64,000 nucleotides of DNA from assembly GCA_964519955.1 (NCBI GenBank), contig CAZFLM010000014.1:1-64000 (forward strand), read 5' to 3'. Origin of the DNA: CAZFLM01 sp964519955. GTDB lineage: Bacteria > Armatimonadota > Chthonomonadetes > Chthonomonadales > CAJBBX01. Both the position numbers and the translations under genes were made by a program. Position 1 is the first letter of the stretch. Each line of letters begins with the position of its first letter. Under the pieces are notes generated by a model. The model was not told the DNA's origin. It did no database searches and was given only the letters and a program-made list of their open reading frames with translations. This document shows positions 36,106 to 43,830 of this stretch, piece after piece.

Positions 36106-36593
36106 TCATTCACATCCACCTTCGACGAGCTGACCACGATCTTCTGGCTGCCGTTGGACACGGTCGCGCCGGAGCTGTCCAACTTCACCGAGTTGCCGTT
36201 GTTGTCCGTCAGCTCGACGGAACCCTGGTCGTCGTCCAGCACGAGCGCGTTGGGCTGCACCGTCTGGATGACCTTGACCTTCTCGCCTACCTTCGACGGC
36301 ATCTCCCCGTCGCGCCAGTAGCATCCCGTCCAGATGGGGAAGGACACGTCGCCGCCCTCGAACTCGATCCAGACCCCGGAGCCGACCTCCGGCAGGAACG
36401 CGAAGCCTACCTGGTCGCCGGCGTAGGGCACGCACGGCATGCACCAGCCGGTCTCCTGCTCGCCCAGCACAGCGGGCACCTTCGCCTTGATCCGCCCGCG
36501 CTGGGCGTCGACGGACGTGACGCATCCGCGGTACTTGCCGTAGAAGCGGCTCCGCACCCGTTCGAGCAGGTCCAGCAGTTCCGTCTGGTCCAT
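36084..36593 (-). CDS. gp5/gpV-like spike protein (Pvc8-type base)
   Basis: A 169-residue spike protein. The N-terminal helix (ELLDLLERVRSRFYGKYRGCV) leads into an OB-fold (GRIKAKVPAVLGEQETGWCMPCVPYAGDQVGFAFLPEVGSGVWIEFEGGDVSFPIWTGCYW) typical of gp5N/gpV. A beta-helical C-terminal needle follows (SVELTDNNGNSVKLDSSGATVSNGSQKIVVSSSKVDVNDG). It should sit under the hub and carry the PAAR tip. The last codons (LSVM and stop) fall inside the first unit of the 71-bp tandem repeat, so the array grew from the 3' end of this gene. Confidence 0.92.
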   Translation of the reverse strand: MDQTELLDLLERVRSRFYGKYRGCVTSVDAQRGRIKAKVPAVLGEQETGWCMPCVPYAGDQVGFAFLPEVGSGVWIEFEGGDVSFPIWTGCYWRDGEMPSKVGEKVKVIQTVQPNALVLDDDQGSVELTDNNGNSVKLDSSGATVSNGSQKIVVSSSKVDVNDGALSVM

Positions 36594-36918
36594 GGTTCAG
36601 TGCCAACTCCTACTGGACGGGCAGGGACGCCCGTCCCACCGCGACCCCCTGCTTGGCGGGCAGGGACGCCCGCCCCACCACAGCTCCGTGCAGGGCCGAC
36701 GCGCCCGGCCGCCACGCCCTGCTTGGCGGGCAGGGATGCCCGCCCCACCACGGCTCTCTGCAGGGCCGACGCGCCCTGCCGCCACGCCCTACTTGGCGGG
36801 CAGGGACGCCCGCCCTACCACGACCGCCTGCTCGGCGGGCAGGGACGCCCGCCCTACCACTACCGCCTGCTGGATGAGCGCCGTGGACCGCCGCCGCCCT
36901 CGGCGGCATCCGCACCGG
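36594..36918. repeat. Intergenic cluster of five dispersed hairpin repeats
   Basis: The 325-base gap between the hub and spike genes holds five copies of the hairpin GGCGGGCAGGGACGCCCGCC (starts 36615 as a GGAC variant, 36655, 36725, 36795, 36834). Copies 2-4 sit exactly 70 bases apart as part of a longer unit. A second palindrome (GCCGCCGCCCTCGGCGGC) lies near 36890-36907. No gene is seen. Confidence 0.9.
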
Positions 36919-38010
36919 CTATGAGCCCACCGCGTTCCGCATGAGCGTGAAGCGCATCCGATGCGAGTCCGCCGCCAGCGTGTGGCGCACGCTCCAGACC
37001 AGGTACTTGCCGGAGTGCAGCGTCCCCGCGCCCGCGACCTGCACGATGCTGCCCACGCGCAGCACGAGACCCAGCCTGGCCTGGTCCGCCTCGCCGGTGC
37101 AGCGCACGAACATCGCGCCCTCTCGCAGGAGCGACTGCGCGCGCATCGTCAGCTCCCCCGCATCGTCGACCTGCGTCGTCAGGCGCACCTGCATCGGCCG
37201 GCCGGCGAACGTGTCGAGCCCGCGGGCGTCCAGCAGCGGCAGTCCCGGGTCCGTCGTGTCTCCGGCCACGCCGTCCGCCGCGCTGTCGTTGAACACGGCC
37301 TGCCGCGCGCCCACCGATGTCGGCCGCATCACGTCCCACTCGAAGTCCAGCGTCTCAACGGTCGGCGCCGGCGCCTCGTTCAGCGAGATCGTGCCGACCG
37401 GCGCAGCGCTCAGATCGGGGCGCGCGAAGAAGCCGGTGCGCTGCCCCGCCCGATCCGCGCACGTCACCCGGAACCACTTGCCGTTGCGCCGCGCCAGGTT
37501 GCGCAGGAACTGGGCGTCGCTCGCGCGCTGCATCAGCGTGTGCGTGTCCTCCGTGTGCGACGCCGAGTCGTCGCGCGTGTTGTCGGACGCGGGCGTGAAC
37601 CCGTAGTCGCCGAAGATCTGGTTCGCTGCCTGGGCGTCGGTGATGTTGGCCCACTCCCTCGTCTTCTCTTCCAGGTTCATCAGCCACGAGGCGTCCTGGC
37701 CCCACGCCTGCAGCGTCGAGTTCACCGTCCCGCGCTCCACGTGCAGCTTGTGCGACAGCACGTAGCCGTCGAAGATGCACTGCGCCTGCCCGCTCTCGGG
37801 CGTCACCACCACCGCCAGGTTCGCGAACGGTCCGAACCGGGCGTCCGACGCGCCCGTGAGATCGTCCTGGTCGCTCCGGTTCAGCGGCAGGTTCACCTGG
37901 ATCGCGCCAGGCAGGTCCGCGTTCTCCTCCACCTCCAGCGACGTGATCTGGGCGTAGAGGTCATCCGCGGCGGGCGTGCCGCCAAACTCCAGGCGGTAGG
38001 TGGCCGGCAT
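36919..38010 (-). CDS. gpD/VgrG-like hub protein (late control D type)
   Basis: A 363-residue hub protein of the gpD/gp27/VgrG-N class. It begins MPATYRLEFGGTPAADDLYAQITSLEVEENADLPGAIQVNLPL and has the adaptor-like signs FDGYVLSHKLHVERGTVNSTLQAWGQDASWLMNLEE and ASDAQFLRNLARRNGKWFRVT. It ends QVAGAGTLHSGKYLVWSVRHTL...MRFTLMRNA, as in eCIS hub proteins. It would form the trimer that connects tube to spike. The ATG at 38010 starts four bases after the LysM gene ends. The in-frame upstream part to 38133 is overlap with that gene. Confidence 0.9.
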   Translation of the reverse strand: MPATYRLEFGGTPAADDLYAQITSLEVEENADLPGAIQVNLPLNRSDQDDLTGASDARFGPFANLAVVVTPESGQAQCIFDGYVLSHKLHVERGTVNSTLQAWGQDASWLMNLEEKTREWANITDAQAANQIFGDYGFTPASDNTRDDSASHTEDTHTLMQRASDAQFLRNLARRNGKWFRVTCADRAGQRTGFFARPDLSAAPVGTISLNEAPAPTVETLDFEWDVMRPTSVGARQAVFNDSAADGVAGDTTDPGLPLLDARGLDTFAGRPMQVRLTTQVDDAGELTMRAQSLLREGAMFVRCTGEADQARLGLVLRVGSIVQVAGAGTLHSGKYLVWSVRHTLAADSHRMRFTLMRNAVGS

Positions 38011-38014
38011 CGGG

Positions 38015-38287
38015 CTAGCTCTCCTTCGGGATGCCCACCAGGTCGCGCGTCGCCAGGGCGTCGGGGACCATGGCGTCGTTCGCATCGCACAGCCGCCAGA
38101 ACGCCGTCGGGTCCGCCAGGTAGTGCGCGGCAATGTGGTCGAGCCGCTGGCCGGCCAGACGGCGGTGGTAGCCCCTGAGCGCGCCCGCGGCAGGCAGCGG
38201 AAGCCGCGTGACCGTGACGACGCGCCCGTCGGCCAGCGTCACCGTGTACCGTTCGCACTTCTCGTAGCGGCTGCCCGGAAGGAACAT
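38015..38287 (-). CDS. Small LysM-like adaptor protein (detached Afp7/Pvc7 C-terminal domain)
   Basis: A 90-residue protein ending in a LysM-like module: QRLDHIAAHYLADPTAFWRLCDANDAMVPDALATRDLVGIP. In PVC/Afp-type systems this domain usually forms the C-terminus of the tube-adaptor protein (Afp7/Pvc7). Here it is a separate gene, with the N-terminal tube-like part encoded 217 bases upstream as another gene. It probably locates the hub or baseplate on the tube end. Confidence 0.85.
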   Translation of the reverse strand: MFLPGSRYEKCERYTVTLADGRVVTVTRLPLPAAGALRGYHRRLAGQRLDHIAAHYLADPTAFWRLCDANDAMVPDALATRDLVGIPKES

Positions 38288-38504
38288 GCCTGTCTCCTGA
38301 CCTGGCGGGCAGGGACGCCCGCCCTACCACAACGGTCTGCCTGGCGGGCAGGGACGCCCGCCCTACCACGTCTGCCTGGCGGGCAGGGACGCCCGCCCTA
38401 CCACGACGCGCTCCCCCCCGATCACGCCGCCCGCGAAGTCGCAGGTGCGCTGGCAGTAGGTCGTTATCCTGTCCATCCTGTCCATCGATGTGAAACAAGA
38501 CAAC
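38288..38504. repeat. Intergenic cluster of three dispersed hairpin repeats
   Basis: Copies of GGCGGGCAGGGACGCCCGCC start at 38304, 38343 and 38378. A direct repeat CCTGTCCAT (twice, about 38469-38486) follows. The gap falls between the tube-adaptor gene and the LysM gene. Confidence 0.9.
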
Positions 38505-39221
38505 CTACAGCGGCAGGGCCTCGATGGCGGCCTCGGCCGCGTTGCCCAGGTTTGCGACGGCGAGAGCCTGCCGCAGGCCGAGTGTGTAGGTGTAGGCGAA
38601 CTTGGCCATGCGCGCCATCAGCGACGACGACTGGGCCATGCTCTCCAGCTCCTCTTGCGTCAGCACGCGCATCTCTATCTGCGCCTCCGCGTGCGTCGGG
38701 TTCAGCAGGGAGTCGTAGAGCCGCTCGGTGACGTTGAGCGAGGTCACGCGAACCGGCACGACGCGCTCGATGCCCCAGACGAAGAGGACGATGGGCACTT
38801 GCGAAGCCGGCACGCTGCGGTCCGCGCCGCCTCCGCCGCTCCCGCCGCCGGAGAGCGACAACCCCCCGACGGACAGCGACGCCGACACGCTGCCCAGGAG
38901 CCCGCTGCTGAACGCCTGCGTCGGGTAGAGCAGCATCTCCACCGTGGCGAGGCGGGAGTAGACCCCCGTGGCCTGGGCGATCGTCCCGCTGACCGCCTTC
39001 CGGTCGATGATGTCCTCGTTCGAGTCGAGCATGAGCGTGAAGGAGAAGGTCTCCCCGGGGAGCCCGCGCACCGCCAGCGGGTCCTGGCCCGCCTCCTCGC
39101 CGGTCGGCGCAGCGGCGGGGCTCCACCGATGCACCATCGTCTCCGGGTTGATCTGGAAGACGATGATGTTCGGCAAGGAGCCCAGGAAGGTGGGCATGAA
39201 CTCGACCAGCGCACCCTTCAT
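38505..39221 (-). CDS. Tube-like adaptor protein (CIS_tube, Afp7/Pvc7 N-terminal type)
   Basis: A 238-residue protein with the CIS_tube pattern at the start: MKGALVEFMPTFLGSLPNIIVFQINPETMVHRWSP, followed by GETFSFTLMLDSNEDI and, late, VWGIERVVPVRVTSLNVTERLYDSLLNPTHAEAQIEMRVLTQEEL. These fit the tube-initiator/adaptor proteins of eCIS. The middle has a Gly/Ser-rich loop (SVGGLSLSGGGSGGGG). The ATG at 39221 is preceded by GGAGG at ten bases. The usual LysM C-terminal domain is missing and encoded separately downstream. Confidence 0.85.
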   Translation of the reverse strand: MKGALVEFMPTFLGSLPNIIVFQINPETMVHRWSPAAAPTGEEAGQDPLAVRGLPGETFSFTLMLDSNEDIIDRKAVSGTIAQATGVYSRLATVEMLLYPTQAFSSGLLGSVSASLSVGGLSLSGGGSGGGGADRSVPASQVPIVLFVWGIERVVPVRVTSLNVTERLYDSLLNPTHAEAQIEMRVLTQEELESMAQSSSLMARMAKFAYTYTLGLRQALAVANLGNAAEAAIEALPL

Positions 39222-39441
39222 CCCAGTTGGTCCTCCAACTCCCTCTGGGCGGGCAGGGACGCCCGCCCCACCACGACGTTCTGCCTGGCGGGCAGGGACG
39301 CCCGCCCCACCACGACGCTCTACCAGGGACGCCTGTCCCCACCAGAGCTGCCCGACCGACGGCCCGACATGGACCGCCGCCGCCCTCGGCGGCAACCCCT
39401 ACCGCCCGCCGTGGACCGCCGCCGCCCTCGGCGGCAACGCG
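39222..39441. repeat. Intergenic hairpin repeats of two families
   Basis: Two copies of GGCGGGCAGGGACGCCCGCC begin at 39248 and 39287, with a partial third (CAGGGACGCCTGTCCCC) near 39324-39340. Two copies of the second palindrome family (GGACCGCCGCCGCCCTCGGC and following bases) lie near 39371-39395 and 39413-39436. No gene is seen. Confidence 0.85.
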
Positions 39442-39702
39442 CTACCCGGGCAACGCGATCTGCCTCAGCACCTGGTCTACAATGCGCTCTGCCAGACGCT
39501 CCACCCGCTCGCCATCACGAGCTTCCACGCCGACATCGAGCGCGCCGATGCTCCGGTACGCCGCCAGCGGCGATCCTGCAGCCGCCAGGCCGTCGGCGAC
39601 GAGCTGCGCCAGGCGGCCGGCGTCGGCTTCGGACATGCTCGGCACGCTCAGCGCGAGGCGGTCGATCCGCAGCGGCGCCACTCCCCTACTCCTGCGCCCC
39701 AT
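39442..39702 (-). CDS. Small conserved eCIS-associated protein
   Basis: An 86-residue protein. The N-terminal part reads LRIDRLALSVPSMSEADAGRLAQLVADGLAAAG, an amphipathic pattern seen in small proteins beside the AAA ATPase of eCIS loci (recognition from memory). It overlaps the end of the ATPase gene by 17 bases in another frame, so the two are translationally coupled and the open frame is not chance. It may help ATPase or tube-end assembly. The exact role is unknown. Confidence 0.65.
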   Translation of the reverse strand: MGRRSRGVAPLRIDRLALSVPSMSEADAGRLAQLVADGLAAAGSPLAAYRSIGALDVGVEARDGERVERLAERIVDQVLRQIALPG

Positions 39703-41689
39703 CCGAGCGCAGCACCGCGCCGCGCTTCGCCATCTCGCGGCGGGCAGCGTGCAGGATGTGCGACGTGCCGATGCGGACCCCTTCGGAGCAGGCCAGGAAC
39801 GCCGCCGCCAACGCCGAGTTCTTGATCTCCGCCCCGGTCATCTCCAGGCGCGTGGCCAGCGCCTCCCGGTCGATCCCATCGAGCAACTCCTCGCCGCCGA
39901 CAGCGCGCGTGATCAGCGCCTTCTCCCAGATTGCCAGGCGCTCCCTCGGCCCCGGGCTCACGAAGTCCACGATGAACCGGATGCGCCGCAGCAGCGCCTG
40001 TTCGATGTCTGCCTTGCGGTTCGTCGCCAGGATCGCGATCCCGCTGAAGCGCTCCATCCGCTGCAGCAGGTAGTCCACCTCGATGTTGGCGTAGCGGTCG
40101 TGCGCGTCCCGAACCTGCGTGCGCTGCCCGAAGAGGGCGTCTGCTTCGTCGAAGAAGAGCAGCACGTTGGCGCGCTCGCACCCGTCGAACACCTGCTTCA
40201 GGTTCTTCTCCGTCTCTCCGATGTACTTGCTGACCACGGAGGCCAGGTCGATGCGGTACAGGTCCAGCCCGAGCGAGCGAGCGATGATCTGCGCGGCCAT
40301 CGTCTTGCCCGTGCCGCTCGGCCCCGCGAAGAGCGCCGTGATGCCGCCGCCCACGGGGCAGAGCTGCCCGTAACCCCACTCCTCGTAGACCTGCCACCGC
40401 AGCCTGGCCTGCGCCTCCAGCTCGCGCAGATGCGACACGACCGCGGCCGGCAGCACGATGTCATCCCACGTGTACGGGCACGCCAGCGGCGAGAGCAGGT
40501 CGCCAACGCTCGGCGGCAGGGCTCGGCGGCACGCCTGCGCGACGGCGTCTGCCCCCGCACCGGCCACCTGCGCCGCAGCGGCGATCTCGGCGGGCGCAAG
40601 CGCCCAGTCCAGCACAGGCCTCGGCGGCGGAGCAGCGCAGAGGTGCTGCCACAGCGTCACCCGGTCCGCGCGCGAGAGCTGCGGCAGCGCCACGTGGAGA
40701 TGCGCGCGCCCCTCGTCGGGCGCCTGACCGGCCCCATCCGAGCCCGTCAGCACCAGGTTCGGCGCACCAGGCAGCTCGCGCCAGAGGCGCCCATCGACGG
40801 GCGCGGTGCAGTCGCAGTAGAGCGCGCCGCCTGTCAGCAGCGCCGCCCGGGCCGCGAGCAGCAGGCGATCCGCGTCGTCCGAGCCACCATCCAGCTCGAC
40901 GGCCAGCATCCTCAGGCCCAACTCGGCACATGCCTGAGCGGCGAGCGTCCGCTTCCCGGCGCCCTCCGGGCCGCCCAGAGACACCCGGATCGGCGGCGCG
41001 GCAGGACCATGCTGCTCCCGAATGGCCCGCACGAACGCGACGATGCGGTCCCTCTCCGCCGGGTAGAGGCACGGAACGCCGACGGACGTGGTGCGGCCTG
41101 TCTCCACATCATCCGCGAGCAGGAGGCCGACGATGGCCGGATCAACCGACCACGGCGCGGACACGGACCACCGCCCGGCGGGCACGTCTCCCGGCAACGC
41201 GAGCCGCCAGCGGACCAGCGCGCAGCCCGGGCCCAGCGGATCGACGGCTGGCCACTCGAACAGCTCCGCGGCCAGCCGGACCGTCGCGTAGCATGCTCCC
41301 GCGTTGTCCTGCAGGTACCCGTAGACGCGCTGCAAGCGCGGGTCCACCTCTGCGGCGGCGGCAAGCGTGAGCAGGTCCAGTTCGCGATGGGTGAGGCCGA
41401 GCGCACGCGCCAGCCGCAAGGCCGCCGCGGATGGGTCCGACGCCCTCTCGTCGGCTTCCTCCACCGCGTCGCGCAGGTCCCAGGGAGCCCGGTCGTCACG
41501 ACCAGCGCCGCCACGCAGCGCCCGGTCCACCTCCGCGTGGGTGATGGCCAGGCCCTGCGCGGGCTCGCCCTGCGCCTGCTCCCACTCGGCGCGCAGCCGG
41601 TTCGCGAGAAGCGCCGCGCGGAGCCGCACGCGCGTTACGAACGCGGGCGCCTCGCCGACGAGTTGGCGGGAGAGTGGGCTGGCGATCAT
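39686..41689 (-). CDS. eCIS AAA+ ATPase (Pvc15/Afp15 type)
   Basis: A 667-residue AAA+ ATPase, thought in related particles to act in assembly or cargo loading and not to be part of the mature particle. The C-terminal domain is intact: Walker A GPSGTGKT (456-463), Walker B VLLFFDEADALFG (about 515), sensor-1 ILATNRKADI and the arginine stretch LLRRIRF. The N-terminal half has a winged-helix-like region (HRELDLLTLAAAAEVDPRLQRVYGYLQDN) and a second P-loop (GGPEGAGKRT, about 238-247) without a proper Walker B, so that ATPase domain looks degenerate. The ATG at 41689 overlaps the DUF4255 stop (ATGA). The in-frame extension to 42832 is antisense noise. Confidence 0.93.
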   Translation of the reverse strand: MIASPLSRQLVGEAPAFVTRVRLRAALLANRLRAEWEQAQGEPAQGLAITHAEVDRALRGGAGRDDRAPWDLRDAVEEADERASDPSAAALRLARALGLTHRELDLLTLAAAAEVDPRLQRVYGYLQDNAGACYATVRLAAELFEWPAVDPLGPGCALVRWRLALPGDVPAGRWSVSAPWSVDPAIVGLLLADDVETGRTTSVGVPCLYPAERDRIVAFVRAIREQHGPAAPPIRVSLGGPEGAGKRTLAAQACAELGLRMLAVELDGGSDDADRLLLAARAALLTGGALYCDCTAPVDGRLWRELPGAPNLVLTGSDGAGQAPDEGRAHLHVALPQLSRADRVTLWQHLCAAPPPRPVLDWALAPAEIAAAAQVAGAGADAVAQACRRALPPSVGDLLSPLACPYTWDDIVLPAAVVSHLRELEAQARLRWQVYEEWGYGQLCPVGGGITALFAGPSGTGKTMAAQIIARSLGLDLYRIDLASVVSKYIGETEKNLKQVFDGCERANVLLFFDEADALFGQRTQVRDAHDRYANIEVDYLLQRMERFSGIAILATNRKADIEQALLRRIRFIVDFVSPGPRERLAIWEKALITRAVGGEELLDGIDREALATRLEMTGAEIKNSALAAAFLACSEGVRIGTSHILHAARREMAKRGAVLRSDGAQE

Positions 41690-42915
41690 GGCTGCACCCA
41701 CTTCGCGGGCGCGGCCTCGACGCCATTGACGCGTACCCGCACCGCGTATGTCCCCGACGGAAACGCGGTGGGAGGCATGAACGTCAGGTGCTCCGCGTCC
41801 GCGATGGCGACCTGGCCCGCGGCGGGGACGCCGGCGACCTCCGCGAGGCTCGTGGCCCCGATGATGACCTCCGCGTGGCCCGCCGTGAAGCCCGTGCCGA
41901 CGAGAGCGAGCGGCACACCGGCGAATACCAGCAACGGGCCACCCGCGTCGGAGACCGTCGGCGCGATGGCGAACGGAACCGCGTTCGACTGCTGCCCGGC
42001 CGCGTCCGCGACCACGAGCGAGAAGACCTGCGGCTCCGGCACTCCTACCGTCGGCGCCCGCAGCACCAGGCGGTTGCTCGTAGCCTGGCCGCCCACGCTC
42101 CAGCTCGTGATGTCGATGGCCGGCGCGCCGCCGACGGGAACGAGCAGGACCCTCTGCGCGAGCGCCATCTGCCCGTAGATGCGGAAGGTCTGGCCGGGGC
42201 CGACGACAGCGGGCGAGCGGTCGACGCTCTTCGTCGCGCCCGTGGGCGTCTGGTAGCGCACCGTGACGGTGGTCGAGACGATCTCCGGAGCCTCGCCAAG
42301 CGGCAGCACAGCCGGCCCAGCGGTGAGACCGTACGCCTCGACGGGCTTCGCGTCGGCGGGCTGCTCCTCCGGCTCCAGGAACACCACGCTCGCCCGGTAC
42401 ACCACCGCGAGGCGCAGGGGCTTGGTGGTCGCCTGCCACAGCCGGCCGAGCGTATCGTAGGTCTCCGTCTCGATCGTGATGCGGAACAGCTCCTCGCGCC
42501 CGCCATCCGGCACCGCGGCCTTGACCACCGGGTTGTCGTGCAGCCACTTCATCGCCACGCTCATCACCTGCTGCTCCTCGACGTACGCGCCCGCCGAGTG
42601 CGCGGTGAGGAGATAGTACAGCTCCAGGCCGAGGGGCTCGTACTGGACCGGCGGGAAGCTGCCCTGGGTGACCGGCATGCTGACCGTCGGCGGCGTGTTG
42701 ACGTGGTGCTTGCTCGGCGCGACATGGAAGAGGAACACGCAGAGCTGGCACCCGCCCTGGTCGAAGGCGTAGTCCGGCGCGTTGCCGGTGACGGTGATGT
42801 TGGGCCGGGTGCCGCCGCCCTCGGGAGGCCACAGGCGCGTGTTGTCCATCCCCTGCTTCAGCAAGGCGATCAGCCGGTCGGTGACGATGGAGAGGTCGAG
42901 CACGCCGATGGCCAT
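41686..42915 (-). CDS. DUF4255 tail terminator-like protein with Ig-like C-terminal domains
   Basis: A 409-residue protein. The first 190 residues are a DUF4255 domain (Pvc16/Afp16-type tube terminator): LDLSIVTDRLIALLKQG, then CQLCVFLFHVAPSKHHVNTP, PLGLELYYLLTAHS and LRLAVVYRASVVFLEPEEQ. The remaining 210 residues are beta-rich, with two or more IPT/TIG-like modules (PAVVGPGQTFRIYGQ, PLLVFAGVPLALVGTGFTAGHAEVIIG, SGTYAVRVRVNG). Plain Pvc16 homologues lack them, so this tip may be decorated. The cap would sit at the end opposite the spike and fix the tube length. Confidence 0.9.
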   Translation of the reverse strand: MAIGVLDLSIVTDRLIALLKQGMDNTRLWPPEGGGTRPNITVTGNAPDYAFDQGGCQLCVFLFHVAPSKHHVNTPPTVSMPVTQGSFPPVQYEPLGLELYYLLTAHSAGAYVEEQQVMSVAMKWLHDNPVVKAAVPDGGREELFRITIETETYDTLGRLWQATTKPLRLAVVYRASVVFLEPEEQPADAKPVEAYGLTAGPAVLPLGEAPEIVSTTVTVRYQTPTGATKSVDRSPAVVGPGQTFRIYGQMALAQRVLLVPVGGAPAIDITSWSVGGQATSNRLVLRAPTVGVPEPQVFSLVVADAAGQQSNAVPFAIAPTVSDAGGPLLVFAGVPLALVGTGFTAGHAEVIIGATSLAEVAGVPAAGQVAIADAEHLTFMPPTAFPSGTYAVRVRVNGVEAAPAKWVQP

Positions 42916-42926
42916 CGGGATTCCCC

Positions 42927-43829
42927 TTACCCCTGCCTCAGTCCGTACGTCGAGACGAAGCCGCGCGCCAGGCTGCCGGCCGGAGCGGACCGCCGGGCGG
43001 GTGCGGGCGCGCGCTGGGACTGCACGGGCGAGACCGGCGGTGCGACCTGCACCGTGATCGACCCGATGTGAACGCCCGTGTCTTGGCGAGCGCTTAATCG
43101 CCGCTCCGGCGCGGGAGATGGCGTGCGGGGGGGCGGCAGGACGATGAGCTGTGCTGGCCGCGCGGGCGGCTCCGCCGCGACGACACGCGGGGCGGTCGAT
43201 CCGGGCTGCACGTTGGGCGCCGGCGGCTCATCCGCCCGCACCGTGGGTGCCGGCGACTCAGGCGCGGCGGGCCCGACCTCGCGCGGCGCTGGCGCGCCCA
43301 CTGCGCGTCTGGCGGCCGTGCTCACCGGTGCGGATGGCGGCGCCAGCGATGCTGCATCGGCGGTGGACCGGGACATGGGCGCCTGGTACGCGGGCGGACC
43401 GGACCGATCAGGCAGATCGGACGGATCGCGTGGCCTGGGCTGCGCGGGCGCCGCTGCTGCGTGCTGCGCGGCGGCCCGCTGCTGCGGTGCAGCGGGTGCG
43501 GTGGCGGGCGGTGCTGGCGCGGTCTGCTCAACAGCCCGATCGCTCTGACCCGACCGATCTGACCGATCCGACGGATCGAGTGCCCTGAGAAGTGGCGTGG
43601 CGGGTGGTGGAGTTGGGTGCGCTGGGGTTGCGGTCGCGCGCGGCGCCAGGCGCGGCTGCGGAAGCGCGGCAGGCTCCGCAGCCAACGGCCGCGCCAAGGG
43701 CTCCGGCACCTGGCGCGCGGCCACCGGCGCAGGTACCGTTGCGGCGCGCGCGCCCAGCCTGGCGGGGGGCCTCAGCGGCGCTCCCGTCAGCCGACGTGTC
43801 ACGCTTCGCAGATAGGAACCCGCAGCCAT
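42927..43829 (-). CDS. Pro/Ala-rich low-complexity eCIS-associated protein
   Basis: A 300-residue, mainly disordered protein: about half Pro, Ala and Arg, with two DPSDRSDRSG- or DPSDLPDRSG-type runs caused by short GATCGGACGG-like DNA repeats. Only the end looks folded or conserved: TGVHIGSITVQVAPPVSP, an IGxIxVxV motif seen in proteins beside eCIS tube and cap genes. There is no signal peptide. It lies between the chaperone and DUF4255 genes. Since no long helical tape-measure protein is found in the operon, it is the only candidate by position for that or a scaffold role, which is speculative. Confidence 0.6.
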   Translation of the reverse strand: MAAGSYLRSVTRRLTGAPLRPPARLGARAATVPAPVAARQVPEPLARPLAAEPAALPQPRLAPRATATPAHPTPPPATPLLRALDPSDRSDRSGQSDRAVEQTAPAPPATAPAAPQQRAAAQHAAAAPAQPRPRDPSDLPDRSGPPAYQAPMSRSTADAASLAPPSAPVSTAARRAVGAPAPREVGPAAPESPAPTVRADEPPAPNVQPGSTAPRVVAAEPPARPAQLIVLPPPRTPSPAPERRLSARQDTGVHIGSITVQVAPPVSPVQSQRAPAPARRSAPAGSLARGFVSTYGLRQG

Positions 43830-43830
43830 G

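Noticed and set aside
38469..38486. Small gene or attachment site at the CCTGTCCAT direct repeat
   Set aside because: A short direct repeat within repeat-rich intergenic DNA; no matching second site and no coding signs.
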